Source of the DNA: Phyllobacteriaceae bacterium
GTDB lineage: Bacteria > Pseudomonadota > Alphaproteobacteria > Rhizobiales > Rhizobiaceae
Assembly (NCBI GenBank): GCA_024742765.1
Contig: JANSXT010000005.1
Location: 1-64,000 of the forward strand
Length of the DNA: 64,000 nt
Reading direction: 5' to 3'
Shown in pieces: positions 42,337-53,176 of the stretch. Made by a program: the position numbers and the translations under genes. The notes below the pieces were generated by a model, which made no database searches, was not told the DNA's origin, and was given only the letters and a program-made list of their open reading frames with translations. Position 1 is the first letter of the stretch; the number at the start of each line of letters is the position of its first letter.

Positions 42337-43800
42337 CTATTTGCGGCGCTTGAGAAGGGCGGACAATTCGCGACGAATTCTGCCGCGTGCCCTGTCGAAA
42401 AATGTGGTCGGTCGAATTGTGATTGATGTGATCATGCACACCACATGCGACCGGGCGGTGAGCTTGATCTCCACGCCAGGGGCACTACTGAGAAATACGG
42501 TCCTGGTTCTAATCGTCGTACCCAAAGCCGTTTCTTGAAGGGATGCGGACCGCGTTTGGTGCACGACAGCGCCGTTGGCCGACGTGATCTCCATCAGAAG
42601 CTGCCCCGTTGCCGGTTGCCCGCCGGCAACGTTCACCTCAAAAATGTAGTCGCCTGCCGTCAGATTGACCCGCGGCCCCTGCAGCACCATGTCGCCATCG
42701 TTGGCATCGACCACAATCGTCGTGCCGATCTTGGTGCTCCTGCCCGCCGTTAATCGCTCATACCAGGCGGGGATGACGCCAAGCGGCATCGCTTCTACGT
42801 TCCGGGGATCATCGCTGTTGGGATTCTGCGATGACATGTCCGGCTGTGCCTTTCGCGTGTTGCCAGCCAGTACCTCCACAGAAGACGCATTGTCAGCCGC
42901 GATCACATCGAGCAATTGCTCTGACGGTGCTGCCCAAGCATTTGAGCCGCCGACATAGTCCCGGGGTTTGTACAGGGCAAGATGAACGGACCCGAACGCG
43001 TAGCCTTCGTGCGACAGAACAAGGTTCGGGTAGGCCTCCGACCGAACAATCGCCCCTTCTTTCCGATCCACTTTCCCGAGAAACTCCACCAATGGTTGGG
43101 AGAGCTTGGCGGTTTCGTCCGATATTTCATAAGTTGCGTCACCCAGAAGGCTGAGCCCCGATGCTTCGATGATGTGTTTGTTGAGCAGGTCGGGATCGAA
43201 CAGGATCACAAACGGATCCCACCCGATTCCATCATGGGGGCCGGACAGCTTGAACTCTGTCGCAACGGTCAGCACGCCACCCTTTTTGATGACCCGGCCC
43301 ATCTCGTGAGCACAGTTGGCGACATATTCGAGACTGCCCAGATGTTCGATGCTGCCGGAACTGTAGATGCCGTCGAAGCTTTCGTCAGGAAACCGCAATC
43401 GCCGCGCATCCATATGCATAGGCAGCAGTCGGTCCTCTTCATAGTCGGCGCTCTGATAGCGCGACGGATCGAGCAGCATCCCCACCGGGGCGCCGTAAGA
43501 CCAAACTCCGGCATTGGCATAGATGTCCGTTGCAAACACGCGCCCGACACGCTTGGTCAGGAAATAGGATGTCGTCTCAAGTCCGGCGCCGACGCCAAGG
43601 ACGTCCGCTGTTCGTTGCAGTACGTCATGGTCTTCAAGCGTTCGGACCGCCATTGCGATCTCCCAGCGCTTGGAGTCGGCGACGGTTTCGTCGTCTTCCA
43701 GCGCCGGGTCGAACTCATGGCCAAATATCTGCGTGATCAGGCGACGTAGTTCTTCGGTTTGAAAGTCTTCAATTTCACAGAGTTTCGTATAGGGAAGCAT
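42337..43800 (-). CDS. SAM-dependent methyltransferase with an extra C-terminal domain
   Basis: A 487-residue protein. Residues about 60 to 210 are a class I methyltransferase: VLGVGAGLETTSYFLTKR as the SAM loop, VFATDIY, FPDESFDGIYSSGSIEHLGSLEYV and KKGGVLTVATEF. The last 150 residues are a beta-rich region (VNLTAGDYIFEVNVAGGQPATGQLLMEI) resembling carbohydrate-module folds I cannot name. The start ATG overlaps the stop of the large glycosyltransferase (TAATG). Probably methylates a glycan or modifies its end; exact role unknown. Confidence 0.72.
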   Translation of the reverse strand: MLPYTKLCEIEDFQTEELRRLITQIFGHEFDPALEDDETVADSKRWEIAMAVRTLEDHDVLQRTADVLGVGAGLETTSYFLTKRVGRVFATDIYANAGVWSYGAPVGMLLDPSRYQSADYEEDRLLPMHMDARRLRFPDESFDGIYSSGSIEHLGSLEYVANCAHEMGRVIKKGGVLTVATEFKLSGPHDGIGWDPFVILFDPDLLNKHIIEASGLSLLGDATYEISDETAKLSQPLVEFLGKVDRKEGAIVRSEAYPNLVLSHEGYAFGSVHLALYKPRDYVGGSNAWAAPSEQLLDVIAADNASSVEVLAGNTRKAQPDMSSQNPNSDDPRNVEAMPLGVIPAWYERLTAGRSTKIGTTIVVDANDGDMVLQGPRVNLTAGDYIFEVNVAGGQPATGQLLMEITSANGAVVHQTRSASLQETALGTTIRTRTVFLSSAPGVEIKLTARSHVVCMITSITIRPTTFFDRARGRIRRELSALLKRRK

Positions 43801-46229
43801 TATGCATCCTTCTGGGATCTGTAGTGCGGGACCAGTTTATCGATCGTCAGTGACGACCTGTATCGTTCGTAGGCTGATTTGCGCAGGGCCTCGATCCGCG
43901 GCAATATTCTGTCAAGCGCATCGGCAATCTGCAGCTCGGTGTCGCCGTTGCTGCAAATCACCTCTTCACCTGTCTCCGGACCGAAAGCCGACCACATGGC
44001 TTCTTGTGACACGATCACTGGCACGCCTGCCGAGATCGCCTGCACGCCCGGGCCGGTCATGCCGATGTTGGGCGGATAACGCAGATTGAGAACGACATCA
44101 CAACTGTAAAGCAGCCGATCGAATTCGTCGTCGCTGACCCAGTCCTTCAGGGTAACCTGCTCGCTCATACCGTGGTCGTCCACAAGCTGCTTGATCTCCT
44201 GATAGTAGCCATCGTCGACCGGGTTGCCGACTATCAGCACATGCAGCGCGTATCTGTCTTTGAGGCTCGCTATGGCCGCAAGGCCCTCACGTACAAGCTT
44301 GTTGGGCACGATGTTGCCGAACATTCCGATGACGAACGCGCCAGAGGCATCAAACGTGGCCTCGCGCAACGCTGTCCGGTTTAGGTTCCTCATTTTGAAG
44401 CGAATATCGCGCTTGGCGAGCGGAACGGCTTCGATCTTTTCGGCAATGGCCGCATCATCGGCGTCTTCCACCAGCATCCGCCGAAACTGCTCGTCGTGAA
44501 CGAGTGCCCGCTTTGACGTCTTCAGGGCAAAAGCGTTGAGCCGGCCACCGAGTGCAGACCTAATCGCGGACGTCCAAGCCTCTTGGTCGTTTTTGCCGGC
44601 CAGTTCCACAGCAAGCGACTTTGTTCGGCTTGCCGGTTCTGCCTCAAAGAGACGGTCAAAAACCGCCCGCTTGTCGTGGGCATCGCTGAGGAGGAAAACA
44701 CCTTCACCCATTGTCAAATCATGGAAGACCGATGTTCCATTCAGGCGCTGCATCATCCGCCACATGAAGTACTGCCATGACGACCCGCCCAGCTGATAGA
44801 AAATTCTGGTATCGGGCCAACGTTTGATCAGAAGTTCCGCAGCCTTCTCGGTGCAAACCACATAGTGTTTACCCAGTGATATCAGTGGTTCCATGCCTGA
44901 GCGCACGATCACAAACGTCGGACACTCGGCCGATAACCTGCTGGCGATGTTGTCGACATAGTCGACGATGCCGCACTTGTCGGGATAGTAGGAGCTAGCA
45001 ATTGCCGTCGCGGTCGTTTCACTTCGGCTGTGAAAGCGGGAGGCGGCTTGGTTCTTTACCTGTTGTATGTGATCCGACGTGATTTCAAGATCTCGCAAGA
45101 GTTGGCGGCGGCCCGCATCCGTTCTTAGTCGGAGTTTGTCGACCCAGTCGTCGTCTTCGATTGCTCTTCGAAGACTCATTCCAAATTCTTCCACGTTGTT
45201 TGAATCAACGTAGTGCGGCAGACCCTTTCCTACTTCCTTGAATATTCTGGTATTATTTGCGATCGTCGGAACGCCCAGCGCAACGGATTCAACGACCGGG
45301 TATCCAAATCCCTCATAATTTGATGGTTGAACGCAAAAGCGGGCGTTCCGGTAAAGCGATACCAGTTCCTGTTCGGAAACGTCGATCAGTAGTTCTATTC
45401 CGTTGCGTCTGCCGACATCGTCGATCAGTGACTGTCGAAAAGTTTCGCTGGCAAGCACAATTTTCAAAGTGACATTGCGGTCGCAACCGGCAAGCGCTTT
45501 GTCCCATGCCATGCACAGTTGCGGCAGGTTTTTTGTGTGGTGGTGGCTCGAAACGCAGATTGCGTGACGGTTCTCTTGTGGCCCAGTATTGGGATGGGAC
45601 TGCGGCGTCTCTTCTGCGGCTGCTTCTCGAAACCTCGGTCCCAATAGAGGATAGATCGTTGTGATCTTCGACGGATCAACGCCGAAATGCATGGCAAAAT
45701 CCTGCCGGGTCGTGTTCGAGATAGAGATTAGAGCATCACACTCCTTCGCGAAGGCGACCTGCTCGATGTAGTACTGTGCCCATTTGTTGTCCGGCAGATA
45801 GTGCTTTTGGTACAGAAACGGAATTGCGTCATAGAGTATGGCGACGGTTGGAAGGTCCAGAATCGGAACGAAGGAATCGCCGATAAACGGGGTCAGGTTC
45901 CAATATTGGGCGGCACCGATTTCTCTGAGTTTATCGGCAAGGCGCAGTGTGTTTGCCTCGCGTCGCAAGAATCGGTCGTCTAGATCGTATGGAATGGACT
46001 CGTAGATATCGGAGATGTCCAGCCTTTTCAGGTTCTGCACACTCTTGAACAACCAGTCATCGCCGACCTTGGCTCCCACGTCTTGGTCGAAGTGGCGCTC
46101 GTAGGTCAGGCCATAGTGTGTTTCGTTTGGTTCTGCGGCACAAACGTGGCTGATGATCTCGCGCGCCACACGCCCCATGCCACGCTCGGAAGCGGACGTT
46201 GAAAACGCCCTGAGATCAAATGCAATCAT
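43800..46229 (-). CDS. Large two-domain glycosyltransferase (tandem GT4)
   Basis: An 809-residue protein with two GT-B modules. The first begins MIAFDLRAFSTSASERGMGRVAREI and has ICVSSHHHTKNLPQLCMAWDKAL and the GT4 donor motif NYEGFGYPVVESVALGVPTIANNT. The second (from about 440) has YYPDKCGIVDYV at its start, then FGNIVPNKLVREGLAAI, VTLKDWVSDDEFDRLLYSCDVVLNLRYPPNIGMTGPGVQAISAGVPVIVS. Two linked activities could add two sugars in sequence, as in other polymer-building transferases. The ATG at 46229 lies four bases after the upstream dehydratase stop. The region is noticeably less GC-rich than most of the window. Confidence 0.85.
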   Translation of the reverse strand: MIAFDLRAFSTSASERGMGRVAREIISHVCAAEPNETHYGLTYERHFDQDVGAKVGDDWLFKSVQNLKRLDISDIYESIPYDLDDRFLRREANTLRLADKLREIGAAQYWNLTPFIGDSFVPILDLPTVAILYDAIPFLYQKHYLPDNKWAQYYIEQVAFAKECDALISISNTTRQDFAMHFGVDPSKITTIYPLLGPRFREAAAEETPQSHPNTGPQENRHAICVSSHHHTKNLPQLCMAWDKALAGCDRNVTLKIVLASETFRQSLIDDVGRRNGIELLIDVSEQELVSLYRNARFCVQPSNYEGFGYPVVESVALGVPTIANNTRIFKEVGKGLPHYVDSNNVEEFGMSLRRAIEDDDWVDKLRLRTDAGRRQLLRDLEITSDHIQQVKNQAASRFHSRSETTATAIASSYYPDKCGIVDYVDNIASRLSAECPTFVIVRSGMEPLISLGKHYVVCTEKAAELLIKRWPDTRIFYQLGGSSWQYFMWRMMQRLNGTSVFHDLTMGEGVFLLSDAHDKRAVFDRLFEAEPASRTKSLAVELAGKNDQEAWTSAIRSALGGRLNAFALKTSKRALVHDEQFRRMLVEDADDAAIAEKIEAVPLAKRDIRFKMRNLNRTALREATFDASGAFVIGMFGNIVPNKLVREGLAAIASLKDRYALHVLIVGNPVDDGYYQEIKQLVDDHGMSEQVTLKDWVSDDEFDRLLYSCDVVLNLRYPPNIGMTGPGVQAISAGVPVIVSQEAMWSAFGPETGEEVICSNGDTELQIADALDRILPRIEALRKSAYERYRSSLTIDKLVPHYRSQKDA

Positions 46230-46233
46230 GACT

Positions 46234-47244
46234 TCACCGAGCCAAGAAAACGGTTCCGTCGGCGACCTTGCTTCGCCAATAATCCAACAGGTCCGCCATC
46301 GTTTGTTCGAAACCGATCTCAGGTTTCCAGCCTGTGTGCTGGGAGAACTTTCGGGTGTCGGGAATCTGCAGGTCTGCATCAATCGGGCGCAGCCTGGCCG
46401 GATCGGTCTCAACCCTGATGTCCTTGACGCGCGACGATGCAAGCAAGCTGTCGAGCATGTCGCCCACCGTACAACTGTAGGTGCCGCCGATATTGTAGTA
46501 CGCGCCCGGTGTGGGATTCACCGTGACAAGGAGATAATAGGCTCGAACCGCATCGCGGACGTCAGCCCATGTGCGCATCGATTTCAGGTTACCGGTGCGC
46601 AAAACCGGCGGGATGGCGTTGGCCTCAATGAGCGCGATCTGCTTTGCAAACGAGGACTCCGCAAAGACGTCACCACGTCGCGGCCCGGTATGGGTGAACA
46701 TACGCGTCGACATCACGCACATGTCGTAGGCCTCGGCATAGTAGCGCGCGACAAGATCGGTCCCGACCTTCGAGATCGCATATGGCGAGGCAGGATGAAA
46801 ACCGCACTCTTCGTCGATCGGCAGCTTTTCCTTCGGCACACGTCCAAAGACCTCGGAAGATGCACAAATGTGCGTCACCGCGTCCGGCCTGACCTCTCGA
46901 ATGGCGCCCAAGAGCCGCTCGGTGCCCAGTATGTTGGTGTCCATCGTGTCGAGCGGCGCTGTGAAGCTGGTCTGGGGATAGCTCTGCGCGGCAAGGTGGA
47001 ACACCAAGTCGGGCTCGACGTCCTGAACGACATTCCGGATGGACATGGTGTCACGAAGGTCGCCATAGTGCAGGAAAACGCGGTCGGCGCCATTTATTCT
47101 TGGAATGAGGTGGGAAATGTTGTCCATCGGGCTTCGCCATCGGCTAAGACCGTGAATCTCCCAATCGGTTTCGCTCAGCAGGTAGTCGGCCAGATGCGAT
47201 CCCACCATACCGGTGATGCCGGTGATCAATACCTTTTTGCTCAT
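46234..47244 (-). CDS. GDP-mannose 4,6-dehydratase-like SDR (possible GDP-heptose 4,6-dehydratase)
   Basis: A 336-residue extended SDR. TGITGMVGSHLADYLL binds the nucleotide, HICASSEVFG and YAISKVGTDLVARYYAEAY give the catalytic Ser and YxxxK pair; a GMD-like EVFG motif supports dehydratase activity. It is distinct from the second, canonical GMD homologue at 50565. Being next to the GDP-heptose kinase, isomerase and nucleotidyltransferase genes, it may act on GDP-D-glycero-D-manno-heptose, as DmhA/WcbK enzymes do, making a 6-deoxy-4-keto-heptose (inference). Confidence 0.8.
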   Translation of the reverse strand: MSKKVLITGITGMVGSHLADYLLSETDWEIHGLSRWRSPMDNISHLIPRINGADRVFLHYGDLRDTMSIRNVVQDVEPDLVFHLAAQSYPQTSFTAPLDTMDTNILGTERLLGAIREVRPDAVTHICASSEVFGRVPKEKLPIDEECGFHPASPYAISKVGTDLVARYYAEAYDMCVMSTRMFTHTGPRRGDVFAESSFAKQIALIEANAIPPVLRTGNLKSMRTWADVRDAVRAYYLLVTVNPTPGAYYNIGGTYSCTVGDMLDSLLASSRVKDIRVETDPARLRPIDADLQIPDTRKFSQHTGWKPEIGFEQTMADLLDYWRSKVADGTVFLAR

Positions 47245-47260
47245 CAGTCACGTCTTTCAG

Positions 47261-48256
47261 CTAGAGGCCGCGCCTTGTCCGCGCTCCTTGTTCATCGATT
47301 GCAACTTTCAGGACGTTGCCGGTGCCGAACGCCTCATCGAACCGCGCCTTGAGGCGCGAAGGAGCGAGCACGAGCATGAAGCCGCCACCCCCAGCACCGC
47401 ACAATTTTGCCCCGTGAGCGCCAAGAGCCAGCGCCTTTTCATGAATTGCGTCAATTCGGTCCGTAGAAACGGCCGTCGAAAGCGACCGTTTGGTGTACCA
47501 AGCCTCGTTCAGCATCCGGCCGATTTCATCGATCATCGACTCGGAGTTCTCATTTTCAAATGTCGACACGGCCTGGTCAACCAGAAGTTTCAGGTGACCC
47601 AGCTCCTTAACGATAGCCTTTTTTTTCGTCTTCTCCATTTGCTCACCGGCGACGGTCGATGCCCTTCGCTGCGAGCCGGTATAGACAAGAAACAGCGAGT
47701 CATTGAGCCTACTGTAGTTGGCATGGGGCATGTTTACCGGACTGACCGAGAGCCGGTTTTCTCCAAAGTCGTACCTGGAAAACCCTCCAAACGCAGAATG
47801 CAGCTGGTCCTGAATGCCGCCGTTTTCGGCAAGGATGTTTCGCTCCATATCGATGGCCGCCATCGCCAGGCCATAGCGACTGATCTCTTCATTCTTGAGG
47901 GACTTGATCAATGCAATGAAGCCGACGGTGAATGCCGATGAACTTCCCAATCCCGTCCCGCCCGGCACGTCGGAGAAGATAGATATGTTGAGCGGCACAT
48001 CATAGTTCTCCTTGCGCAGGACCTCGCGGACTACGGGGTGCGCAATGTCTTGGGCCGACGAAACATTCTCGATTTCCCGGTAGAGGATCCTGTACCTTTG
48101 GTCGGCAAAGCCGGCCATCGGAATGGCCGTCGTGTACACATACAGCGAAACCGCCATGCCGATCACGGCGCCCGGATACAGGTGATAATACTCGGGATAG
48201 TCCGTACCGCCTCCGAAGAGGCTGATCCGAACCGGAGACTTGGAAATCGTCAACAT
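47261..48256 (-). CDS. hddA: D-glycero-D-manno-heptose-7-phosphate kinase (HddA type)
   Basis: A 331-residue GHMP kinase. SKSPVRISLFGGGTDYPEYY is the start of the HddA family, SDVPGGTGLGSSSAFTVGFIALIK the ATP-binding GHMP motif, and GAHGAKLCGAGGGGFMLV the third motif. It phosphorylates the 1-position of heptose 7-phosphate, giving the 1,7-bisphosphate used by the GmhB half of the downstream fusion. Its start lies 257 bases after the FkbM gene, so a promoter may sit there. Confidence 0.9.
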   Translation of the reverse strand: MLTISKSPVRISLFGGGTDYPEYYHLYPGAVIGMAVSLYVYTTAIPMAGFADQRYRILYREIENVSSAQDIAHPVVREVLRKENYDVPLNISIFSDVPGGTGLGSSSAFTVGFIALIKSLKNEEISRYGLAMAAIDMERNILAENGGIQDQLHSAFGGFSRYDFGENRLSVSPVNMPHANYSRLNDSLFLVYTGSQRRASTVAGEQMEKTKKKAIVKELGHLKLLVDQAVSTFENENSESMIDEIGRMLNEAWYTKRSLSTAVSTDRIDAIHEKALALGAHGAKLCGAGGGGFMLVLAPSRLKARFDEAFGTGNVLKVAIDEQGARTRRGL

Positions 48257-48513
48257 CTACATAGGCTCCAAATCGACGGAATCGGGGCGTTCTCGATAAA
48301 AAAAGCAGTTCTTGAGCCGTGTCGAAAAACCGCCATCACCCACCGCTGCAAGTGCGGTCCTCGGCCGGCCGGCACAATATGGCGCCGGCGTTCGGGGCAG
48401 TCGTCCGAGCGGCCCCGGTGGTCCGCTGGCAAAAGCCCGATGGCAGATGACGGGGACCCACAACTTGCATTGCGGACTTTTGTCCCCCGTTTCGGTTCAG
48501 CCGTGCATTCCAT

Positions 48514-49563
48514 CTAGCGCCGCCCCTTCAGGAACCGTCGGACCGAACGAAGCGGACGCGTCAGGCGCCAGGACCGTGACGACAAGATCGCTTCACGCTC
48601 GTGCCGGAGCCTGTCTACCAAGTCTTGGGCGCTGAGCAATCTTTCAGTCTCGGCCGACAATGCCAGGTTCGCGTCGCGGCATTGTTCATCCAGCCGCCCA
48701 ACTTCGGCCGACAATGCCAGGTTCGTACTGCGGTATTGTTCGTCCAGCCGCCTGACTTCGGCCGATAGATCGTCGACCTGGGCCGTCAGCTTCGTGATTT
48801 CGTCGGCCGCTCCATCGGCACGCGAACGCTCCTCGGCCAACGTTTTCCAAGCATCGCGCAGGGCCGGCGAGTTTCCCGACAGGCTCAGGATGAAGTCATC
48901 GAAAACTCCGGGCCCATGATCAAACAGGGCGGCCAAACTCCGATGCTCCTCATGCACGTAGAACCGGTTCAAGCCGTCGCCATAAGCGAAAACATAGTCC
49001 ATCGCGACCAAATCCGGTTCCCATTCCCGATAGCTGGCCTCTTGCGAGAACGGCTTTGTGCTTTCCACAACGACAATCCATGGTCGAGCATCGGAGCCCT
49101 TCCAACTTGCGATCACATCGGCTTCCATGCCTTCGACGTCAATTTTCAGCCAGTGGATCGTCTGATCGGGATGCTTGTCAAAAACTTGCTTCAGGCTGAT
49201 GACATCCACACAAACCTCTTCCAAGGTCGTTTCGTCGTCACTCAGGTTTTCGGCGATGGTCCGATGTCCCGTCAGCATCGACGTTCCCGGCATAAGAAAC
49301 ATCGTCAACTTGGATTCGGCCGTTGCCACTGCGGCCTGGATCACCACATCTCGTGGGCGCTGTCGAAGCAACTCTTCGATACGGCTCGGAGACGGTTCAA
49401 TGCTAACGCCGCTCCATCCATTGTCATAAAACGCCTTGCTGACCGAACCGGCACTCGGGTCTTCGGCTCCCACATCAATGTAGAATCCATTTTCGACGTG
49501 TTTGAGCGCGCGCCACAGCATCACGTCCTCAAAGTTCTGGGCATAACTCACAAATGGCTTCAT
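48514..49563 (-). CDS. FkbM-family methyltransferase with C-terminal coiled coil
   Basis: A 349-residue protein. It starts with the common FkbM N-terminus SYAQNFEDVMLWRAL, then GFYIDVGAEDPSAGSVSKAFYDNGWSGVSIEPSP for SAM binding and IHWLKIDVEGMEADVI. From about residue 240 the tail contains heptad-rich repeats (LSAEVRRLDEQ, LSAEVGRLDEQ, LSAETERL), a predicted coiled coil. The C-terminal SSRSWRLTRPLRSVRRFLKG motif is common in proteins of polysaccharide clusters. The ATG overlaps the reductase stop (ATGA). Likely a sugar O-methyltransferase whose tail could set oligomer length or chain length (inference). Confidence 0.8.
   Translation of the reverse strand: MKPFVSYAQNFEDVMLWRALKHVENGFYIDVGAEDPSAGSVSKAFYDNGWSGVSIEPSPSRIEELLRQRPRDVVIQAAVATAESKLTMFLMPGTSMLTGHRTIAENLSDDETTLEEVCVDVISLKQVFDKHPDQTIHWLKIDVEGMEADVIASWKGSDARPWIVVVESTKPFSQEASYREWEPDLVAMDYVFAYGDGLNRFYVHEEHRSLAALFDHGPGVFDDFILSLSGNSPALRDAWKTLAEERSRADGAADEITKLTAQVDDLSAEVRRLDEQYRSTNLALSAEVGRLDEQCRDANLALSAETERLLSAQDLVDRLRHEREAILSSRSWRLTRPLRSVRRFLKGRR
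48651..48770 (-). repeat. 54-bp tandem direct repeat inside an FkbM gene
   Basis: Units starting with CGGCCGACAA occur at 48651 and 48705, and a diverged one (CGGCCGATAG) at 48759, exactly 54 bases apart. Each unit encodes 18 residues with the pattern LSAEV.RLDEQ....NLA. The repeat stays in frame, so it is a coding coiled-coil expansion. Confidence 0.85.
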
Positions 49564-50537
49564 GCGCGCCCGCTTTGCGATTCGGCCGCGATCTTGTTGC
49601 GCCAGTCCTCCAACAGATCTCCGAGCGTTTCCTCAAAGCGATAGCGAGGCCACCAGGAAAGTTGCTGACGAATTCGCGCAGGATCGCCGGATGCGCGTTC
49701 GATCTCGTTTGGCCGTAATCGGGTCGGCTCGACCTCGACGGAAATGTCGGCGTCCGAAGCGGCGATCAACGTGTCGAGCAACCGCCGGATCGACCAGGGC
49801 GATCCCGTGCTCAAATTGAATGCCGTGCCGGGCGCGACGTCGATGTCTTCCAGCGCCGCGGCCACATAGGCCTCGGCCACATCACGCACGTCCAGAAAGT
49901 CGCGTTCCGCCGACAGGTTTCCGACCCGGACCACCGGTTCCTGCGCCCCCGTCTCTATCCGCGCCACCTGTCGGGCAAAATCGGACGCGACATAGCTCGG
50001 CACCTGCCCGGGCCCGGTATGATTGAATGGCCTGAACCGGACGGCGCGCAGTCCCTGCCGCGCCATCTGGCCAAGCATAAGGTCCGCCGCGGCCTTGCTG
50101 GCCCCGTAGGCGTTCACCGGTTCAAGCGGCATGTCTTCCTGAACGGGTCCGTGGGATTGGTTGACGCTCGTTCCATAGGCCTCGGCGCTGCCGGCGAAGA
50201 CGAACCGGGCGTGAGGGGCATGTTCGAGCACGGCGTGCGCCAGCTTCAGCGTGCCCATGACGTTGATGTCCCAGGCCGCAACCGGGTCGCTGCGCGCTTC
50301 GGCCGGCGCTGCGATCGCCGCCAGGTGAATGACAGCGGTGGGTTGGGCGGCAATGACGGCCTCTGTCACCGCCTGCGCGTTGCGGATATCGGCATGCGAA
50401 GCTTCGGCGCGATCAAGCAGGGGAATGATTCGGATCGGCCTGTTCTTGGCGGCCGCTTCAAGCTGCCGAACGACCCAGCCTCCAACAAAGCCCGACGCGC
50501 CGGTTATCGCGATCGTCGAGACGCGCTGGTCACTCAT
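49560..50537 (-). CDS. GDP-4-keto-6-deoxysugar reductase-like SDR (RMD type)
   Basis: A 325-residue extended SDR. TGASGFVGGWVVRQLE is the nucleotide loop, VFAGSAEAYG and YGASKAAADLMLGQMA the catalytic centre. It resembles GDP-6-deoxy-D-lyxo-4-hexulose reductase (RMD) and the GDP-talose dehydrogenase group. Start at 50537 has GGAGAG upstream; a TTG eight codons earlier is the alternative. It sits directly after the canonical GMD gene, the normal order for GDP-D-rhamnose synthesis, and could also reduce the heptose intermediate. Confidence 0.82.
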   Translation of the reverse strand: MSDQRVSTIAITGASGFVGGWVVRQLEAAAKNRPIRIIPLLDRAEASHADIRNAQAVTEAVIAAQPTAVIHLAAIAAPAEARSDPVAAWDINVMGTLKLAHAVLEHAPHARFVFAGSAEAYGTSVNQSHGPVQEDMPLEPVNAYGASKAAADLMLGQMARQGLRAVRFRPFNHTGPGQVPSYVASDFARQVARIETGAQEPVVRVGNLSAERDFLDVRDVAEAYVAAALEDIDVAPGTAFNLSTGSPWSIRRLLDTLIAASDADISVEVEPTRLRPNEIERASGDPARIRQQLSWWPRYRFEETLGDLLEDWRNKIAAESQSGRA

Positions 50538-50564
50538 GCCGTCACTCTCCACATCGGGCAAGGG

Positions 50565-51882
<1,318 letters not shown>

Positions 51883-53100
51883 TCAGGCCGCTTCCTGACG
51901 CCGCCAGGAGGGGAACGGGTCGGGCAGGTTTGCCAGGCCGGCAAGGTCGTCTGGCGATGACGCAAGTTTCTCGGAACAGAGCGCTGCGTCCAGCCGTGCC
52001 TTGAGCCATGGCCAGTCGATGCCGGCGCCGATGAAGACGATCTCCTGGCGGCGGTCGCCCCAGGGCTCCTGCCAGTTCGACTGCATGTAGCGGGTCATGA
52101 TGTCCTGGTCGGGCCATTTGTCCTTGGGGACCGACGCCCACCACAGGCCGAGCGGCGCGACCGACGACAGGGCGCCGGCGAGCGAGAATTCAGCGACGAA
52201 ATCGGGGCGCGTGGCGATCCAGAAATGGCCCTTGGCGCGGATCACGCCGGGCATGTCACCGTTCAGAAGGGCGTAGATGGCCTGCGGGTCGAACGGCCGG
52301 CGCGCGCGGTAGACATAGGATGTGACGCCATATTCCTCGGTCTCGGGCACATGATCGGCAAAGCCGTAAAGCTCCTTGGCCCACATGGGATGTTCATGCG
52401 CCTTGTCGAAATCGAAGAGGCCCGTGTCGAGGATCGCATCGGCGCCGACATCGGAGTAGCTCGTCTCGATGATGTGCGCATCGGCGTTGAGGCTGCGGAT
52501 GATCTTGCGCGCCGCATCGACCTGATGGGGCTCGGCATCATCGACCTTGTTGAGGATGATGACATCGGCGAACTCGATCTGGTCGGTCAGGAGATGGACG
52601 AGCGTCCGCTCATCCTCCTCGCCCATCACCTCGCCGCGGTCGTGCAGGAAATCGTGGCTCGAATAGTCGCGCAAAAGGTTCACGGCATCGACGACGGTGA
52701 CCATCGTGTCGAGCCGGGCAACGTCCGACAGGCTGTGTCCGTCTTCGTCCCGGAAATCGAAGGTCGTGGCGACGGGCAGCGGTTCGGAAATGCCGGTCGA
52801 CTCGATCAGAAGGTAATCGAACCGCCCTTCGCCGGCCAGACGCCGCACCTCGGCGAGCAGATCGTCTCGCAGCGTGCAGCAGATGCAGCCGTTCGACATT
52901 TCGACCAGCGTCTCGTCCGTGCGGCTGAGTTCGGTGTCGGCGCGCACGAGATCGGCATCAATGTTGACCTCGGACATGTCGTTGACGATGACCGCCACCC
53001 GGCGCCCCTCGCGATTGTTCAGGACGCGGTTGAGCAACGTCGTTTTACCGGCGCCGAGAAAGCCGGAGAGGACGGTGACGGGAAGGCGGGGGTCGGACAT
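51883..53100 (-). CDS. COG0523 GTPase, candidate zinc chaperone/insertase
   Basis: A 405-residue G3E GTPase of the CobW/YeiR group. [14 protein letters not shown] is the P-loop, [14 protein letters not shown] the CxCC metal-binding motif, ESTGISEP and NKVDD the other G-motifs; a CobW C-terminal domain follows from about residue 250. It lies just after znuA and has a Zur-like box at its start codon, so it belongs to the zinc-limitation branch of the family rather than to cobalamin synthesis. The ATG at 53100 has no ribosome site. Confidence 0.85.
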   Translation of the reverse strand: MSDPRLPVTVLSGFLGAGKTTLLNRVLNNREGRRVAVIVNDMSEVNIDADLVRADTELSRTDETLVEMSNGCICCTLRDDLLAEVRRLAGEGRFDYLLIESTGISEPLPVATTFDFRDEDGHSLSDVARLDTMVTVVDAVNLLRDYSSHDFLHDRGEVMGEEDERTLVHLLTDQIEFADVIILNKVDDAEPHQVDAARKIIRSLNADAHIIETSYSDVGADAILDTGLFDFDKAHEHPMWAKELYGFADHVPETEEYGVTSYVYRARRPFDPQAIYALLNGDMPGVIRAKGHFWIATRPDFVAEFSLAGALSSVAPLGLWWASVPKDKWPDQDIMTRYMQSNWQEPWGDRRQEIVFIGAGIDWPWLKARLDAALCSEKLASSPDDLAGLANLPDPFPSWRRQEAA

Positions 53101-53117
53101 ATGTTATCACATCACAT
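53101..53117 (-). promoter_or_regulatory. Zur-like box directly before the COG0523 start codon
   Basis: ATGTTATCACATCACAT is an imperfect 17-bp palindrome immediately upstream of the start codon. It matches the box between znuA and znuC at 12 of 17 positions. With the terminator behind it, it marks a separate Zur-controlled transcription start. Confidence 0.6.
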
Positions 53118-53128
53118 CTGAAGACCGG

Positions 53129-53154
53129 AAAAACGGGCGGCTCCTGCCGCCCGT
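53129..53154 (-). terminator. Intrinsic terminator of znuA
   Basis: On the minus strand ACGGGCGG and CCGCCCGT pair in a perfect 8-bp stem with a 6-base loop, followed by a run of T. It lies 22 bases after the znuA stop. Confidence 0.85.
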
Positions 53155-53176
53155 CGGTGATGGAAGCCGATGATCG

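Noticed and set aside
48651-48770. Repeats considered as a CRISPR or mobile-element trace
   Set aside because: Units are adjacent without spacers, in frame and inside a conserved gene, so they are a coding tandem repeat.
51883-53100. CobW as a cobalamin-synthesis protein
   Set aside because: No cobalt chelatase or corrin genes are near it; it adjoins znuA and has a Zur-like box, so a zinc role is more likely.
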